From: Streptomyces aurantiacus JA 4570
GTDB taxonomy: Bacteria > Actinomycetota > Actinomycetes > Streptomycetales > Streptomycetaceae
Assembly (NCBI RefSeq): GCF_000414115.1
Contig: NZ_AOPZ01000151.1
Location: forward strand, 1 to 64,000
Length of the DNA: 64,000 nucleotides
Reading direction: 5' to 3'
In this document: positions 54,962 to 63,941 of the stretch, one piece after another
How positions within the stretch are numbered: position 1 is the first letter of the stretch
How the letters are laid out: each line of letters opens with the position of its first letter
Program-made: the position numbers and the translations under genes
Notes under the pieces: model-generated
What the model saw: only the letters and a program-made list of their open reading frames with translations
Databases searched by the model: none
What the model was told of the DNA's origin: nothing

Positions 54962-56185
54962 TCAGCCGGCCTTCGCGGCCCTGTCGAAGAACCTGACGAT
55001 CTTCGGCAGGGCCTGCCCCACCGACTGGTTGTGGTCGAAGCCGCTCCCGACGTCGGTGATCCGGTACGGGGCGCCGTTCTCCTTCAACTGCCGCGCGCAG
55101 TACTCGGAGTGGGAGGAGTCGACGTCCCGGTCGCCCCCGCTGTGGTAGATCGCCACCGGTACGTCCGGCTTCCAGTCGCAGGTGCGGTCCAGCGGGCGCA
55201 GCTTCTCCTTGAGGATCCCGCCGGGCTTGCGGATCTTGTTCAGGAAGTCCTGCGTGAACAGGTCCCTGGACGCGGGCGGGAGGGCACCGGCGATCTGCTC
55301 GGTGGTGTGATGGCCGTCGAAGAGGCGCTCCACCTTCTGGTCGTAGGGGGCGCGGAAGGCGTCGCCGGGCGAGTCGTAGAGGCCGCCGTACGTCTTGTTC
55401 CAGGCGGTGGCGAAGTAGGCGAGGTAGAGGCCGGACTTCTCGATCTTGTCGTCGGCCGCGTCGGCCTCGAAGGCGGAGAGGTGGAAGGGGCCGCTGACCG
55501 GGGCGAGAGCACCCGGCCGGAAGTAGCGGTCGGCGCCCTCCTGCTGGAGTGCCCGGCCCACCATCATGGTCGCGGGACCGCCCTGCGAGAACCCGCTGAC
55601 CTGCACCTTCCGCTCCAACTCCCGGCCCTCACGGTGGGCGAGAGTCCGGGCGGCGCGCAGCCCGTCCACGGAGGCGGCGACCGTGGCTCTTGGGTCTCCG
55701 TACGGATGGAAGCCTTCGCCCGAGCCGAGGCCCACGTAGTCGGGGGCCGAGACAGCGCGCCCCGTCGACGCGAACAGCAGCGCGGCCAGCCGGTCGCCCG
55801 AGGCCGGGTTCTGGGAGGCGACGTCCTTGCGGTAGACGGTGGTGCCGTGCAGCCAGGAGACGGTGGACAGGCGGTGCGTCCGGTTCTTGGGCAGGACGAC
55901 GAGCTGGCTGGCGGTGGTGGGGGCGCCCGCGCTGTCCGTGGTGCGGTAGGCGACCCGATAGGCCGTCACGCCATGGCGGACGTGGGGCCAGTCGATCTTC
56001 CCCTTGAGTTCGCCGGCCACTTCCTCGGCCGTCAGGTCGGCCACCCGCTCGACGGAGACGAGGGCTCCGCCCTGCGTCCGCCCACGCTCGGCGTCGGCCG
56101 CCGAGGCCGGAGCGATCAGCGCGGACGCGCTGCCGAGGAGAGCCGTACCGGCAAGGACCCGGATCCGAGTTCGCTGTGAAGTCAT
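54962..56185 (-). CDS. Secreted lipase/esterase (alpha/beta hydrolase)
   Basis: A 407-residue exported hydrolase of the secretory lipase (LIP) type. Signal peptide RIRVLAGTALLGSASALIAP. Oxyanion region WLHGTTVYRKD, DYVGLGSGEGFHPY, nucleophile elbow GFSQGG (about 195), acid in YHSGGDRDVDSSHSEYCARQ, and catalytic His in GSGFDHNQS. ATG 56185 is chosen because it begins the signal peptide. Convergent with the GH65 gene, 21 nt apart. Confidence 0.88.
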   Translation of the reverse strand: MTSQRTRIRVLAGTALLGSASALIAPASAADAERGRTQGGALVSVERVADLTAEEVAGELKGKIDWPHVRHGVTAYRVAYRTTDSAGAPTTASQLVVLPKNRTHRLSTVSWLHGTTVYRKDVASQNPASGDRLAALLFASTGRAVSAPDYVGLGSGEGFHPYGDPRATVAASVDGLRAARTLAHREGRELERKVQVSGFSQGGPATMMVGRALQQEGADRYFRPGALAPVSGPFHLSAFEADAADDKIEKSGLYLAYFATAWNKTYGGLYDSPGDAFRAPYDQKVERLFDGHHTTEQIAGALPPASRDLFTQDFLNKIRKPGGILKEKLRPLDRTCDWKPDVPVAIYHSGGDRDVDSSHSEYCARQLKENGAPYRITDVGSGFDHNQSVGQALPKIVRFFDRAAKAG

Positions 56186-56443
56186 GGATGGATCTTGGCC
56201 GTTGACGGCACCGCCGGGACATGGAGCGGCCACCCGGACCACGAGGGGGAAACCCCCATCAGGGTTCCCCTAGGGGCTGCCGCCCCCACGCCCCGTACGA
56301 GGCCCCGTGCGACGCCCCGTACGAGGGACACCCCGCATACCCGCGGTCCGGCGCGGGCAGCCATCTCGCCGCTCGGGAAGGACCGGGCGCACTCTTGAGC
56401 GACCTCTCAAGGGCGCAACTTCGCAAGAGAACAAGGTGGTTCC

Positions 56444-56650
56444 ATGCGCCGTCCCCTCGTCCTCGTGATCGGAGCGCTCGCCGCGATGGCCGCGCTCACC
56501 GCACCGGCCGCCGCCGTCACCGCCGCACCGGCGGCACCCCCGGCGGCGAGCCCGGTGCCGCCCCTGGCCGCTGCCGAATCCCTGATCGGCGAAGGCGTCA
56601 CCGTTGAAGGCCCCCTCATCAACAACCTGGGGCTGCCTCATCTCGTGTGA
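56444..56650 (+). CDS. Small secreted peptide
   Basis: A 68-residue ORF with a clear Sec signal (RRPLVLVIGALAAMAALTAP, cleavage near AVTAAPA) and a mature part of about 35-40 residues ending SLIGEGVTVEGPLINNLGLP. No cysteines. AAGG precedes the ATG. Superficially like small surface or rodlin-like peptides, but not assignable. Confidence 0.65.
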   Translation: MRRPLVLVIGALAAMAALTAPAAAVTAAPAAPPAASPVPPLAAAESLIGEGVTVEGPLINNLGLPHLV

Positions 56651-56686
56651 CGACCTGCCCGCGGACAGGAGACCCGGCGCGGCGTC

Positions 56687-57100
56687 CTAGCGGTTCGCCA
56701 GGCACAGATGGACGTCCTTCTCCTGGTCCCCGAAGGCCGCTCCCTCGCCGCTCACGGCGAACACGGAGGCCAGGAAGGCCCGCAGTTGGTCGACCGCAAG
56801 GTAGCCGCCCTGGACGTCGGCGGACACCGGACGCGTCAGCGTGCCCGCCGCGCCCGGCGGGACCGCGTCGGCCGCGCCGGAGATGTCGAAGGTCTCCGTC
56901 CACACCGTCGCCCCGCCCGCGCCCGTGTCCGCGGGCGTGGCGACCGGACCGCCGGACCCGTCGGCGCCGCCCGGCCGGTCGGCCGGGGACGCCTGCGGGA
57001 AGGCGGTCCGCAGGACGTCGAAGACCGCGGCCGCGTCGTGCGCGGAGCAGTCACTGAGTTCCACCGTGACTTGTGCCGAGGACGGCCCCGTGTCGTTCAC
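56687..57100 (-). CDS. Hypothetical protein
   Basis: A 137-residue soluble protein from GTG 57100. It begins VTVELSDCSAHDAAAVFDVL, with a Gly/Ala/Pro-rich middle and a C-terminal LAVDQLRAFLASVFAVSGEG. No membrane segment or recognised motif. Followed upstream by a very acidic small protein on the same strand. Confidence 0.65.
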   Translation of the reverse strand: MNDTGPSSAQVTVELSDCSAHDAAAVFDVLRTAFPQASPADRPGGADGSGGPVATPADTGAGGATVWTETFDISGAADAVPPGAAGTLTRPVSADVQGGYLAVDQLRAFLASVFAVSGEGAAFGDQEKDVHLCLANR

Positions 57101-57139
57101 TGCCCATCATCCCTTTCTCGTCGCATGTGCTCGTGCTCG

Positions 57140-57388
57140 TCAGTCCGCGGGCTCGTCCGGCACCGGCCGGTCGGGTCCGGGGCCGTGTGCGTGCGGGGCG
57201 CCGCGCCTGCCGGTGCCGGCCTCGTCCGTGTCGGGCACGTCGTCGTCGGCGTCGGGGGCGTTGCCCGTCGCCGCCGCGTCGTCGTCCGGCTCCCAGGGGT
57301 CCTCCTGGTCCGTGGCCTGCTGATCGGGCAGGTCCCGCGGCACGGGCGGGCCGTCCTCGTCGACCGACGGGGGGTTCTGGTCGCTCAC
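57140..57388 (-). CDS. Highly acidic small protein
   Basis: An 82-residue protein, roughly one quarter Asp plus Glu, proline-rich and without hydrophobic core; intrinsically disordered by composition. GTG 57388 has GGAGG upstream, which supports translation. Function unknown. Confidence 0.6.
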   Translation of the reverse strand: MSDQNPPSVDEDGPPVPRDLPDQQATDQEDPWEPDDDAAATGNAPDADDDVPDTDEAGTGRRGAPHAHGPGPDRPVPDEPAD

Positions 57389-57497
57389 GGTCGTGCCTCC
57401 GTTCCGGGTGGCGTTCCTTCTGGCGTCGCTTCCGGTGGTGTCCCGGGTCTGCGTTCGTTCGCAGGTACCCGTGGCGGTGGCGACGACACCTCGTACT

Positions 57498-57591
57498 GAT
57501 CACCGTGTACCGACTCCGGTGATCCGGCCACACGACGGCCGCACGCCGACCACACGAATCGACACCGGTTTCACGGGCGCCGCGCGGGTAC
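57498..57591 (+). promoter_or_regulatory. SigB-like promoter and inverted repeat before the antiporter operon
   Basis: GTTT (57568-57571), 14 nt, GGGTAC (57586-57591) matches the GTTT-N14-16-GGGTA form of Streptomyces SigB-group stress promoters. Upstream, GATCACCG (57498-57505) and CGGTGATC (57517-57524) are perfect arms with 11-nt spacer; a 12-bp palindrome ACCACCGGTGGT is at 57638-57649. The 57389-57736 gap holds no supported gene. Confidence 0.55.
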
Positions 57592-57736
57592 CCGGAACGG
57601 CCGGGACCACGTCGTGCGTGGCGGCGGCCCCTGAGCCACCACCGGTGGTTCCATGACGGAAAGTAACGAAATCGCCCGCGATGTTGCGGCAAACGTGGTG
57701 GCTCGCGGGAGCCATCCGGTATGCGGAGGTGGAGGG

Positions 57737-57913
57737 GTGAGGGACACGGCCGCCGCGGTGGTCGAGTTCGCCGGCTGGTGGCTGGCGCTCGGCGCCTTGT
57801 GGCTGCTCCTGATCGGTTCGGTCGACGGTCTTGAGCTGCTGGTCGGAGCGGGCGTGGGTCTGCTCGGGACGGTGGCCGCGCGGGCGGCCCGGCGAGCGGT
57901 GGACGAGCGGTGA
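57737..57913 (+). CDS. mrpE: MrpE/MnhE-like subunit, short form
   Basis: A 58-residue membrane protein with two hydrophobic segments (FAGWWLALGALWLLLIGSVD, LELLVGAGVGLLGTVAARA), equal to the N-terminal membrane part of MrpE, which is usually about 160 aa. GTG 57737 has GGAGG 7 nt upstream; an ATG at 57653 would add a hydrophilic N-terminus and is less likely. Overlaps the next gene (GTGA). First gene of a cation/proton antiporter operon. Confidence 0.65.
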   Translation: MRDTAAAVVEFAGWWLALGALWLLLIGSVDGLELLVGAGVGLLGTVAARAARRAVDER

Positions 57914-58389
57914 ACGGCTGGCTGGCGGCCGCCGCCGCGCTGCTGGCCTGCGGCGTCGGGCCCACCCTGTGGGGCGTGGCGACGGGACCCGTACGGCGCC
58001 GGGTCGTCGCCCAGAACACCGCCACCCTGCTGGTCTGCCTCGCCACGCTGCTCCTCGCGCAGGGCTACGACCGTTCCTCGTACGTCGACGTGGCGCTGGT
58101 CCTCGCGGTCCTCGGGCCCGCGGGCACCCTGGTGTACGCCCGACTGCTCGCCGAGGACCTCAAGGCGGCCCCGCCCACCGGCCGGGCCGGCACCTGGGCG
58201 GCCGTCGCCCTCACCCCGCTCGTCGTGGTGCCGCTGTGCGTGGCCGCCGGGCCGGGCAGGGCGGCGCTGAAACTGCTGGCGATCGGGGCGCTGCTCGTCG
58301 CGGGCAACATGGTCGCGGCGCGGGCGCTGCGGGGTGCGGGGCGGACGGACTGTGAGGGCGCGGGTCCGGCGGAGGCCGCGCGTGGATGA
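57910..58389 (+). CDS. Fused MrpF-MrpG subunit
   Basis: A 159-residue membrane protein. Residues 1-85 match MrpF (three segments; YVDVALVLAVLGPAGTLVYARLL), and from about 95 on the sequence (TWAAVALTPLVVVPLCVA, LKLLAIGALLVAGNMVAARAL) matches the MrpG pattern with its usual C-terminal segment. MrpF and MrpG are normally separate. GTG 57910 overlaps the MrpE stop. Confidence 0.75.
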   Translation: MNGWLAAAAALLACGVGPTLWGVATGPVRRRVVAQNTATLLVCLATLLLAQGYDRSSYVDVALVLAVLGPAGTLVYARLLAEDLKAAPPTGRAGTWAAVALTPLVVVPLCVAAGPGRAALKLLAIGALLVAGNMVAARALRGAGRTDCEGAGPAEAARG

Positions 58390-58714
58390 CGTCCTGATCG
58401 TGATCACGCTGCTGCTCGTCGCCGCCTCCGCGACCGCCGCGGTGGCCGTGCGGGACCCGGTGCGCCAGGCCCTCGTGCTGTCCCTGCTCGGCCTCACCCT
58501 GGCCGCCCTGTTCACCGTGCTGCAGGCCCCCGACGTGGCCCTGTCCCAGCTCGCCGTGGGCACGGCGCTGACACCGCTGCTGCTCACCCTCGCCGTGCGG
58601 AAGGTGCACCGGAGGCCGCACACCCGGGACGACGGACGCGGCGGGGAGACCACCGGGAGCACTGAGAGTGCTGGAGCCATCGAGAGCGCCGCGGCCAAGG
58701 AGCGGGGCGAGTGA
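58382..58714 (+). CDS. MbhD-like subunit (DUF4040, MrpA C-terminal part)
   Basis: A 110-residue membrane protein with three segments. VRDPVRQALVLSLLGLTLAA and VLQAPDVALSQLAVGTALTP are the DUF4040 (MbhD) signature found in the C-terminal part of MrpA. A hydrophilic Thr/Glu/Ser-rich tail follows. GTG 58382 overlaps the upstream gene by 8 nt, with GGAGG before it. Confidence 0.82.
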   Translation: MDDVLIVITLLLVAASATAAVAVRDPVRQALVLSLLGLTLAALFTVLQAPDVALSQLAVGTALTPLLLTLAVRKVHRRPHTRDDGRGGETTGSTESAGAIESAAAKERGE

Positions 58715-59475
58715 GCCGACGGCTGCGCATGTGGGTCCTGGCCCTGGGCCTGGCGGGCCTGGCCGCTCTGCTCGGCGCCGCGTGCTTCGAGCTCCCGGAC
58801 TTCGGCGGCGACCAGCACCCCTACGGGGACCGGGCCGTCCGGGCCGCGCTGTCCCACCACACCGCCAACGTGGTGTCCTCCGTCAACTTCGACCTGCGCG
58901 CCCTCGACACCCTGGGCGAGGAGAGCATCCTGTTCGGCGCCGTCCTCGGCACGGTCGTGCTGCTGCGCCAGACCCGCGACGAACGGCACGTGGAGCCCGC
59001 GCCGGCCCGGGTCTCCCCGCCCGTACGCCGGTACGCGCTCTACGCGCTGCCCGTCACCCTCGTCGTCGGCCTGTACGTCGTCGCGCACGGCCAGTTGAGC
59101 CCCGGCGGCGGCTTCCAGGGCGGCGTCGTCGCGGCGACCGCGCTGCATCTGCTGTACATCGCCGTGGACTACCGGGCCCTGCGGCGGATCAGGCCGGTCG
59201 GCCGGTACGAGGTCGCGGACGCCGCCGGGGAAGCGGCCTTCGTGGTCCTCGGGGCGGCCGCGATGCTCGGCGGCTCGGCGTTCCTCGCCAACTCCCTGCT
59301 TCCGTACGGCGAGTTCAACACCCTCGCGTCCGGCGGGACCGTACCCCTCCTGAACGCGGCCATCGGGATGGAGGTCGCGTCCGCCGTGGTGGTCCTGCTG
59401 GCCCGGTTCCTGGACCAGGCCGTCGAGATCGAGGAGAGCCCCAAGCCCCCGTCAACCCCGACGAGCCGGGAGTGA
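58711..59475 (+). CDS. mrpB: MbhE + MrpB fused subunit
   Basis: A 254-residue membrane protein. The N-terminal part holds NVVSSVNFDLRALDTLGEES (MbhE, end of MrpA), and the C-terminal part LYVVAHGQLSPGGGFQGGVV is the MrpB/MnhB signature. GTG 58711 overlaps the MbhD-like stop. Confidence 0.85.
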   Translation: MSRRLRMWVLALGLAGLAALLGAACFELPDFGGDQHPYGDRAVRAALSHHTANVVSSVNFDLRALDTLGEESILFGAVLGTVVLLRQTRDERHVEPAPARVSPPVRRYALYALPVTLVVGLYVVAHGQLSPGGGFQGGVVAATALHLLYIAVDYRALRRIRPVGRYEVADAAGEAAFVVLGAAAMLGGSAFLANSLLPYGEFNTLASGGTVPLLNAAIGMEVASAVVVLLARFLDQAVEIEESPKPPSTPTSRE

Positions 59476-59482
59476 ACGCACC

Positions 59483-59833
59483 GTGATGCACGTCCTGCCG
59501 TACCTGGTCGCGGCATGGGTCTTCCTCGTGGGCTGCTACGGCCTCGCGACCAGCCGCAACCTCATCCACGCCGTGGGCTGCCTCGCCGTGTGCCAGTCCG
59601 CCACGTACGTCCTGCTGCTCGCCGTCGGCTACCGCGACGGCGGCACCGCGCCCGTCTTCTCCGACCTGGAGCCCGGCTCCCGTCCGGTCGTGGACCCCGT
59701 CGTGCAGGCCCTCGCGCTCACCGACGTCGTGGTCGGCGCCACCGTGACCGCTCTGCTGCTCGCCCTCGTCGTCCAAGTCGCCAAGCGGCACGGCACGGTG
59801 GACCCCGACGAACTGTCCGAGCTGCGCGGATGA
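59483..59833 (+). CDS. mrpC: MrpC/MnhC subunit (NuoK-like)
   Basis: A 116-residue three-segment membrane protein. [20 protein letters not shown] and [20 protein letters not shown] are the NuoK/MrpC motifs, with the conserved Pro-Val-Val-Gln-Ala-Leu context. GTG 59483 or ATG 59486. ATGA overlap with mrpD. Confidence 0.87.
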   Translation: MMHVLPYLVAAWVFLVGCYGLATSRNLIHAVGCLAVCQSATYVLLLAVGYRDGGTAPVFSDLEPGSRPVVDPVVQALALTDVVVGATVTALLLALVVQVAKRHGTVDPDELSELRG

Positions 59834-61596
59834 GCCGGCTGCTGCCCCTGATCGTGGCGTTGCCCCTGTTCGGCGCGGCCGTCCTGGTCGCCGCCGGGCG
59901 CAAGCTGCCGCGGTTCGCCGCCGAGACCCTCGGCTGCCTCTTCGCGGCGGCCACGGCGGGCCTGACGCTGTACGTCCTCGTGGGCACCTCCTCGCCCGTC
60001 GTCGCATGGGCGGGCGGCTGGACGCCGCGCGACGGCACGAGCGTGGGCATCGTGCTGACCGGCGACCGCCTCGCGCTCGGCCTCACGGCCCTGGTGTCCC
60101 TCCTCGTCGTGGCCGTACTGGCCTACTCCTGGCGCTACTTCGACGAACCGCCCGAACGGCACGCCGGGTCCTTCCCGGCCCTGGTGCTGCTCTTCGACGC
60201 GGGCATGTGCGGCTTCGTCCTCACCGGTGACCTCTTCAACGCCTTCGTGTTCTTCGAGCTGATGAGCGTCATCGCGTACGCGCTCACGGGCTACCGGGTG
60301 GAGGAGGCCAAGGCCGTCCAGGGCGCGCTCACCTTCGGCGTCGTCAACTCCCTCGGCGCGTACGCCACGTTGATGGGCATCGCCCTGCTGTACGCGCGCA
60401 CGGGCGAGCTGGGCATGCGCGCGATCGGCGAACGGCTCGACGCGCGCGGCGGCCCCGACGCCCTGGTCCTCGCCGCGTTCGTGCTGATACTGACGGGCCT
60501 GCTGGTCAAGGCCGCGGCCGTGCCCTTCCACTTCTGGCTGCCGGACGCGCACGCGGTGGCGCCCACCCCCGTGTGCATGCTGCTGTCCGGCGTGATGGTC
60601 GAGCTGGGGGTGTACGGGGCGGGGCGCGTGTACTGGACGGTGTTCGCGGGCCCCGGCGGCGTCCCGGCGGCCGACGCCGAGCGGGCCCTGGTGGCCCTCG
60701 GCGTGGTGACGGCGGTCGTGGGGGCGGTGATGTGCTGGCAGCAGCGGCACGTCAAGCGGCTCCTGGCCTACTCGACGGTCGCCCACACCGGCCTCTTCCT
60801 CGTCGGACTCGGCCTGCTCACGCCGGAGTCGACGGCGGGCGTCGCCGTGTACGTCATGGGGCATGCGGGCGTGAAGGCCGCGCTGTTCGCCTGCGCGGGC
60901 ATCCTGCTCGACCGCTACGGCAGCATCGACGAGCACGAACTGCACGGCCGCGCCCGTGAGTTGCCCGTCGTCGCCGTCCTGTTCGTGGCGGGCGCGCTGG
61001 CCCTGACGGGGCTGCCGCCGTTCGGCTCGGGCCTGGGCAAGGCGGTCACGGAGCACGCGGCGGGCGGGTGGCTCACCGTGGTCTTCGTCGGCGTCTCCGC
61101 GGTGACCGGGGGAGCGGTGCTGCGGGTCGCCGCGCGCGTGTTCGGCGGGTTCGGGCCGCGGCCCGAGGCGGACTCCGCGTACGAGACGAGCGGCGAGCAC
61201 GAGGAGCCGGAGACCGAGGGGCTGCTGCGCCGGGTCCCCGACACGATGCTCGCCGTGCCGGCCGTGCTGCTCGCCGCCGCCCTGGCGACCGGCCTGGTCC
61301 CGGCGCTCGCCGCGGGCGCCGCCCACGCCGCCGACCAGGCCCTGCCCCACGTCACCGGGGCCACGCCGGCGCCGCACTGGTCGGCGGCCGGGATCCTGCT
61401 CGGCCTCCTCCCGGCCGTGCTGGCCGTCGCACTCGCCCTCGTGGCCGTCCGCCGCCAGGACCGCGCCGGTGCGGCGGCCTGGGCCGAGCCGCTGCGCCGC
61501 CTCCACTCGGGCCACGTGGGCGACTACGTGGCCTGGCTGCTGGTGGGGGCGGCGCTCCTGGGATCCCTGGTGCTGCCGGGAGTCATCGCGGGCTGA
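59830..61596 (+). CDS. mrpD: MrpD/MnhD subunit (proton-conducting antiporter-like)
   Basis: A 588-residue membrane protein of the NuoN/NuoM/MrpD family with 13-14 segments. Key-site Glu is in [17 protein letters not shown], key Lys in [20 protein letters not shown], then [20 protein letters not shown] and [15 protein letters not shown] hydrophilic insert ([16 protein letters not shown]) separates the last segments. Only one large antiporter subunit is present; the NuoL-like MrpA N-terminal part is absent from this operon, as in Mbh-type modules. Confidence 0.9.
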   Translation: MSRLLPLIVALPLFGAAVLVAAGRKLPRFAAETLGCLFAAATAGLTLYVLVGTSSPVVAWAGGWTPRDGTSVGIVLTGDRLALGLTALVSLLVVAVLAYSWRYFDEPPERHAGSFPALVLLFDAGMCGFVLTGDLFNAFVFFELMSVIAYALTGYRVEEAKAVQGALTFGVVNSLGAYATLMGIALLYARTGELGMRAIGERLDARGGPDALVLAAFVLILTGLLVKAAAVPFHFWLPDAHAVAPTPVCMLLSGVMVELGVYGAGRVYWTVFAGPGGVPAADAERALVALGVVTAVVGAVMCWQQRHVKRLLAYSTVAHTGLFLVGLGLLTPESTAGVAVYVMGHAGVKAALFACAGILLDRYGSIDEHELHGRARELPVVAVLFVAGALALTGLPPFGSGLGKAVTEHAAGGWLTVVFVGVSAVTGGAVLRVAARVFGGFGPRPEADSAYETSGEHEEPETEGLLRRVPDTMLAVPAVLLAAALATGLVPALAAGAAHAADQALPHVTGATPAPHWSAAGILLGLLPAVLAVALALVAVRRQDRAGAAAWAEPLRRLHSGHVGDYVAWLLVGAALLGSLVLPGVIAG

Positions 61597-61614
61597 ACGG
61601 GAGTGCTTGCGGGC

Positions 61615-62295
61615 TCAGCCGGTCAGCCAGTCGAGCGCCGCCTGCGCCGTGAACTCCTCCTGGCCGCCGCGCAGCAGCAGCTCGGCGGAGGCGAACGCCG
61701 GGTCGTCCGCCTGCGCGGCGACGTAGGGAATCGCGACGCACCGCATGCCCGCGGCCCGCGCGGCGAGCGCGCCCGGCGCGGCGTCCTCCAGGACCACGCA
61801 GTCGGCGGGCGCGGCGCCGAGGAGCGCGGCGGCCGCGAGGAACACGTCCGGCGCGGGCTTGCCGTGGGCGACCTCGTCCGCCGAGACGAGCGTCGTCAGA
61901 TGGGTGTCCAGGCCCGTGCCCGCGAGGATCGCCTCGATCGCCGGCCGCGAGGAGCCGGACGCCACGGCCATCGGCACCCCGGCGTCGTACAGCCGCTCCA
62001 CGAACTTCCGCATCTCCGGGAAGACGCGGGTGGAGGTGCGCGCCAGGTCCAGGTAGCGGCGGTTCTTCTCCGCGAGCAGGTCGGGGAGCGGGGCGGTCAG
62101 TCCGTAGCGCTCCTTCCAGAGGGCCAGGGTCTCCTGGGTGGAGATGCCGACGTACGTCTCGTGGTCCTCCCAGGTGAAGTCGGTGATGCCGTGCTCGGCG
62201 AGGAGCTGCCGACCCGCTTCGAAATAGTTCGGCTCGCTGTCCACGAGTGTTCCGTCGAGATCGAAGATGACCGAGGTGTGGTTCAAGGCGCTCAT
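61615..62295 (-). CDS. HAD-family hydrolase (beta-phosphoglucomutase-like)
   Basis: A 226-residue HAD phosphatase or phosphomutase. Motif I is VIFDLDGTLVDSEPNYFEAG, motif II VASGSSRPAIEA, motif III Lys in HGKPAPDVF, motif IV VVLEDAAPG. The helical cap sits between motifs I and II (subfamily IA). ATG 62295 chosen; four residues upstream also open. Substrate is some sugar phosphate, unspecified. Runs toward the antiporter operon (convergent, 18 nt). Confidence 0.9.
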   Translation of the reverse strand: MSALNHTSVIFDLDGTLVDSEPNYFEAGRQLLAEHGITDFTWEDHETYVGISTQETLALWKERYGLTAPLPDLLAEKNRRYLDLARTSTRVFPEMRKFVERLYDAGVPMAVASGSSRPAIEAILAGTGLDTHLTTLVSADEVAHGKPAPDVFLAAAALLGAAPADCVVLEDAAPGALAARAAGMRCVAIPYVAAQADDPAFASAELLLRGGQEEFTAQAALDWLTG

Positions 62296-62312
62296 GCACC
62301 CCAGCATGCCAA

Positions 62313-62828
62313 CTACTTCTCGGCGGCCGCCCTGCCCGCCTGCTTCCCCTGCTTCTCCGCGGCCGCCCTGCCCATCGACTCCACCAGCGGCAGCAGGCGG
62401 TGCGGGACGCGCTCGCGCAGCGCCATCTCCGTGCGGGTGCGCACCACGCCCGGGAGCTGGATCAGGCGCTGGATGACGTCCTCCAGGTGCCCGTTGTCGC
62501 GCGCGACCACGCGCGTCAGGAGGTCGCCGCCGCCCGTCATCGAGAATGCCTCGATGATCTCCGGCACGGCCGCGAGCGCGTCCCCGACCTCGTCCAGGTG
62601 CCCCTGCGTGACCTCGATGTGCACGAACGCGAGGACCGGGTGGCCGAGTGCGGCGGGGGAGAGCTTCGGGCCGGTGCCCGTGATCACGCCGTCCCGCTCC
62701 AGGCGGTCCAAGCGCGCCTGGAGGGTGCCGCGCGCGATGCCGAGGACGCGGGCGTACTCCCGCACGCTCGTCCGCGGCTGCTCGAGCAGGAGCCGCAGGA
62801 TGCGGGTGTCGAGTTCGTCGACGGCCAT
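62313..62828 (-). CDS. Lrp/AsnC family regulator
   Basis: A 171-residue regulator: helix-turn-helix DTRILRLLLEQPRTSVREYA then GIARGTLQARLDRLERDGVI, and a RAM ligand domain (FVHIEVTQGHLDEVGDAL, GGGDLLTRVVARDN). The C-terminus carries a 12-residue near-repeat GRAAAEKQGKQA/GRAAAEK, encoded by 21-bp repeats at 62317 and 62353. ATG 62828. Upstream of the HAD gene on the same strand. Confidence 0.9.
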   Translation of the reverse strand: MAVDELDTRILRLLLEQPRTSVREYARVLGIARGTLQARLDRLERDGVITGTGPKLSPAALGHPVLAFVHIEVTQGHLDEVGDALAAVPEIIEAFSMTGGGDLLTRVVARDNGHLEDVIQRLIQLPGVVRTRTEMALRERVPHRLLPLVESMGRAAAEKQGKQAGRAAAEK

Positions 62829-63019
62829 GGTGCGAGGGTCTCCCGGGTGCGCGAGGTGATCACCGTGACCGTACCAATGGCCCGGCGCGACCGCCGGACG
62901 GCTGTTACGGACCTGTTTCACTTCCCCCTGCAACGAGTGCGCCCCCTGAGCGGTCTAGCTGTCGGAACGCGCAACACACCCGTATGGCGCGTACGCAGAC
63001 GAATGAGGAGTACACCGCA

Positions 63020-63715
63020 GTGGGGGACATACGCAGACGAGGAATCGTCGCCCTGGGGATCACCGCGCTGGTGGCCCCGCTCACGGTGGCGCTGGGGAGC
63101 ACCACCGCACAGGCCGCGTCGTGCTCGGCGACGACCGGGCCGTACCAGAAGCAGGTGGAGAAGTTCCTGGGCCGCCCGGTGGACGGCCGCCAGTCGACCG
63201 CCGACTGCAAGGCCATCAAGGCATTCCAGACCAAGCACGGCATCAGCCCGAACGCCGGCTACGCCGGATCCGTGACCTGGGGCGTCATGGACCTCATGAA
63301 CAAGCAGAAGGCGGCGGGCAACAACCCGAACAGGGCGGGCAAGTGCCCGGTCAACAAGGGCCGCATCGCCTGCGTCGACCTGACGCGGCAGCTCAGCTGG
63401 ATCCAGGACGGCAGGACCCTGAAGTACGGGCCGGTGCCGGTGCGCACGGGCCGCAACGGCTACGAGACCCGCACCGGCCTCAAGAAGGTCTACTGGCGGG
63501 ACATCGACCACGTCTCGAGCATCTACCACGTGCCGATGCCCTACAGCCAGTTCTTCGACGGCGGCCAGGCGTTCCACTCGGTCGGCATCAGCGTCTGGGC
63601 CCCGCCCGGCTCGCACGGCTGCGTGAACATGACGAAGAAGGACGCCGCGAAGTACTGGAACACGCTCCGCAAGGGCGACGACGTCTTCGTCTACGGCCGC
63701 AAGCCCGGGACCTGA
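63020..63715 (+). CDS. Secreted L,D-transpeptidase with peptidoglycan-binding region
   Basis: A 231-residue exported YkuD-type L,D-transpeptidase making 3-3 cross-links in peptidoglycan, the main link type in Streptomyces-like walls. Signal peptide IVALGITALVAPLTVALG with AQA cleavage; N-terminal peptidoglycan-binding-like part with CSATTGPYQ and ADCKAIKAFQTKHGI; catalytic domain with FHSVG and SHGCVNM (Cys201). GTG 63020 has GAGGAG upstream; ATG 62984 has none. The invariant His/Cys pattern is intact. Confidence 0.92.
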   Translation: MGDIRRRGIVALGITALVAPLTVALGSTTAQAASCSATTGPYQKQVEKFLGRPVDGRQSTADCKAIKAFQTKHGISPNAGYAGSVTWGVMDLMNKQKAAGNNPNRAGKCPVNKGRIACVDLTRQLSWIQDGRTLKYGPVPVRTGRNGYETRTGLKKVYWRDIDHVSSIYHVPMPYSQFFDGGQAFHSVGISVWAPPGSHGCVNMTKKDAAKYWNTLRKGDDVFVYGRKPGT

Positions 63716-63783
63716 GCCCGGTGGCCCGTCGGCTGCGTCGGTGTGGCCCGTTGGCCCGCCGACGCACCGGCCCGCGGGCCCGG

Positions 63784-63811
63784 CACTGGGCCAATGGCCC
63801 TGTGTCCAGTG
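63784..63811 (+). terminator. Hairpin after the L,D-transpeptidase gene
   Basis: CACTGG (63784-63789) pairs with CCAGTG (63806-63811); alternatively GGGCC (63788-63792) with GGCCC (63796-63800). Either fold could end the upstream transcript. Confidence 0.5.
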
Positions 63812-63885
63812 TTCCGGTTGAGCCACCGGGCACCCAGGTGATGTGATGGACCGGTCGATGGCGCTGCGGGATTCCGCGGCGCCTT

Positions 63886-63909
63886 ATTCATGTCGTGATT
63901 CATGTCGTG
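63886..63909. repeat. 12-bp perfect tandem duplication
   Basis: ATTCATGTCGTG occurs twice in tandem upstream of the last gene. A near-identical word ATTCATGTCGCG is found upstream of the GH65 promoter near 52090. Confidence 0.85.
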
Positions 63910-63941
63910 ACTGCCGGGACCGTCGAAGGGTGGGCAAAGCT

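Noticed and set aside
57653..57736. Longer N-terminus for the MrpE-like protein from ATG 57653
   Set aside because: The extra 28 residues are hydrophilic and not MrpE-like, while GTG 57737 has a strong ribosome site.
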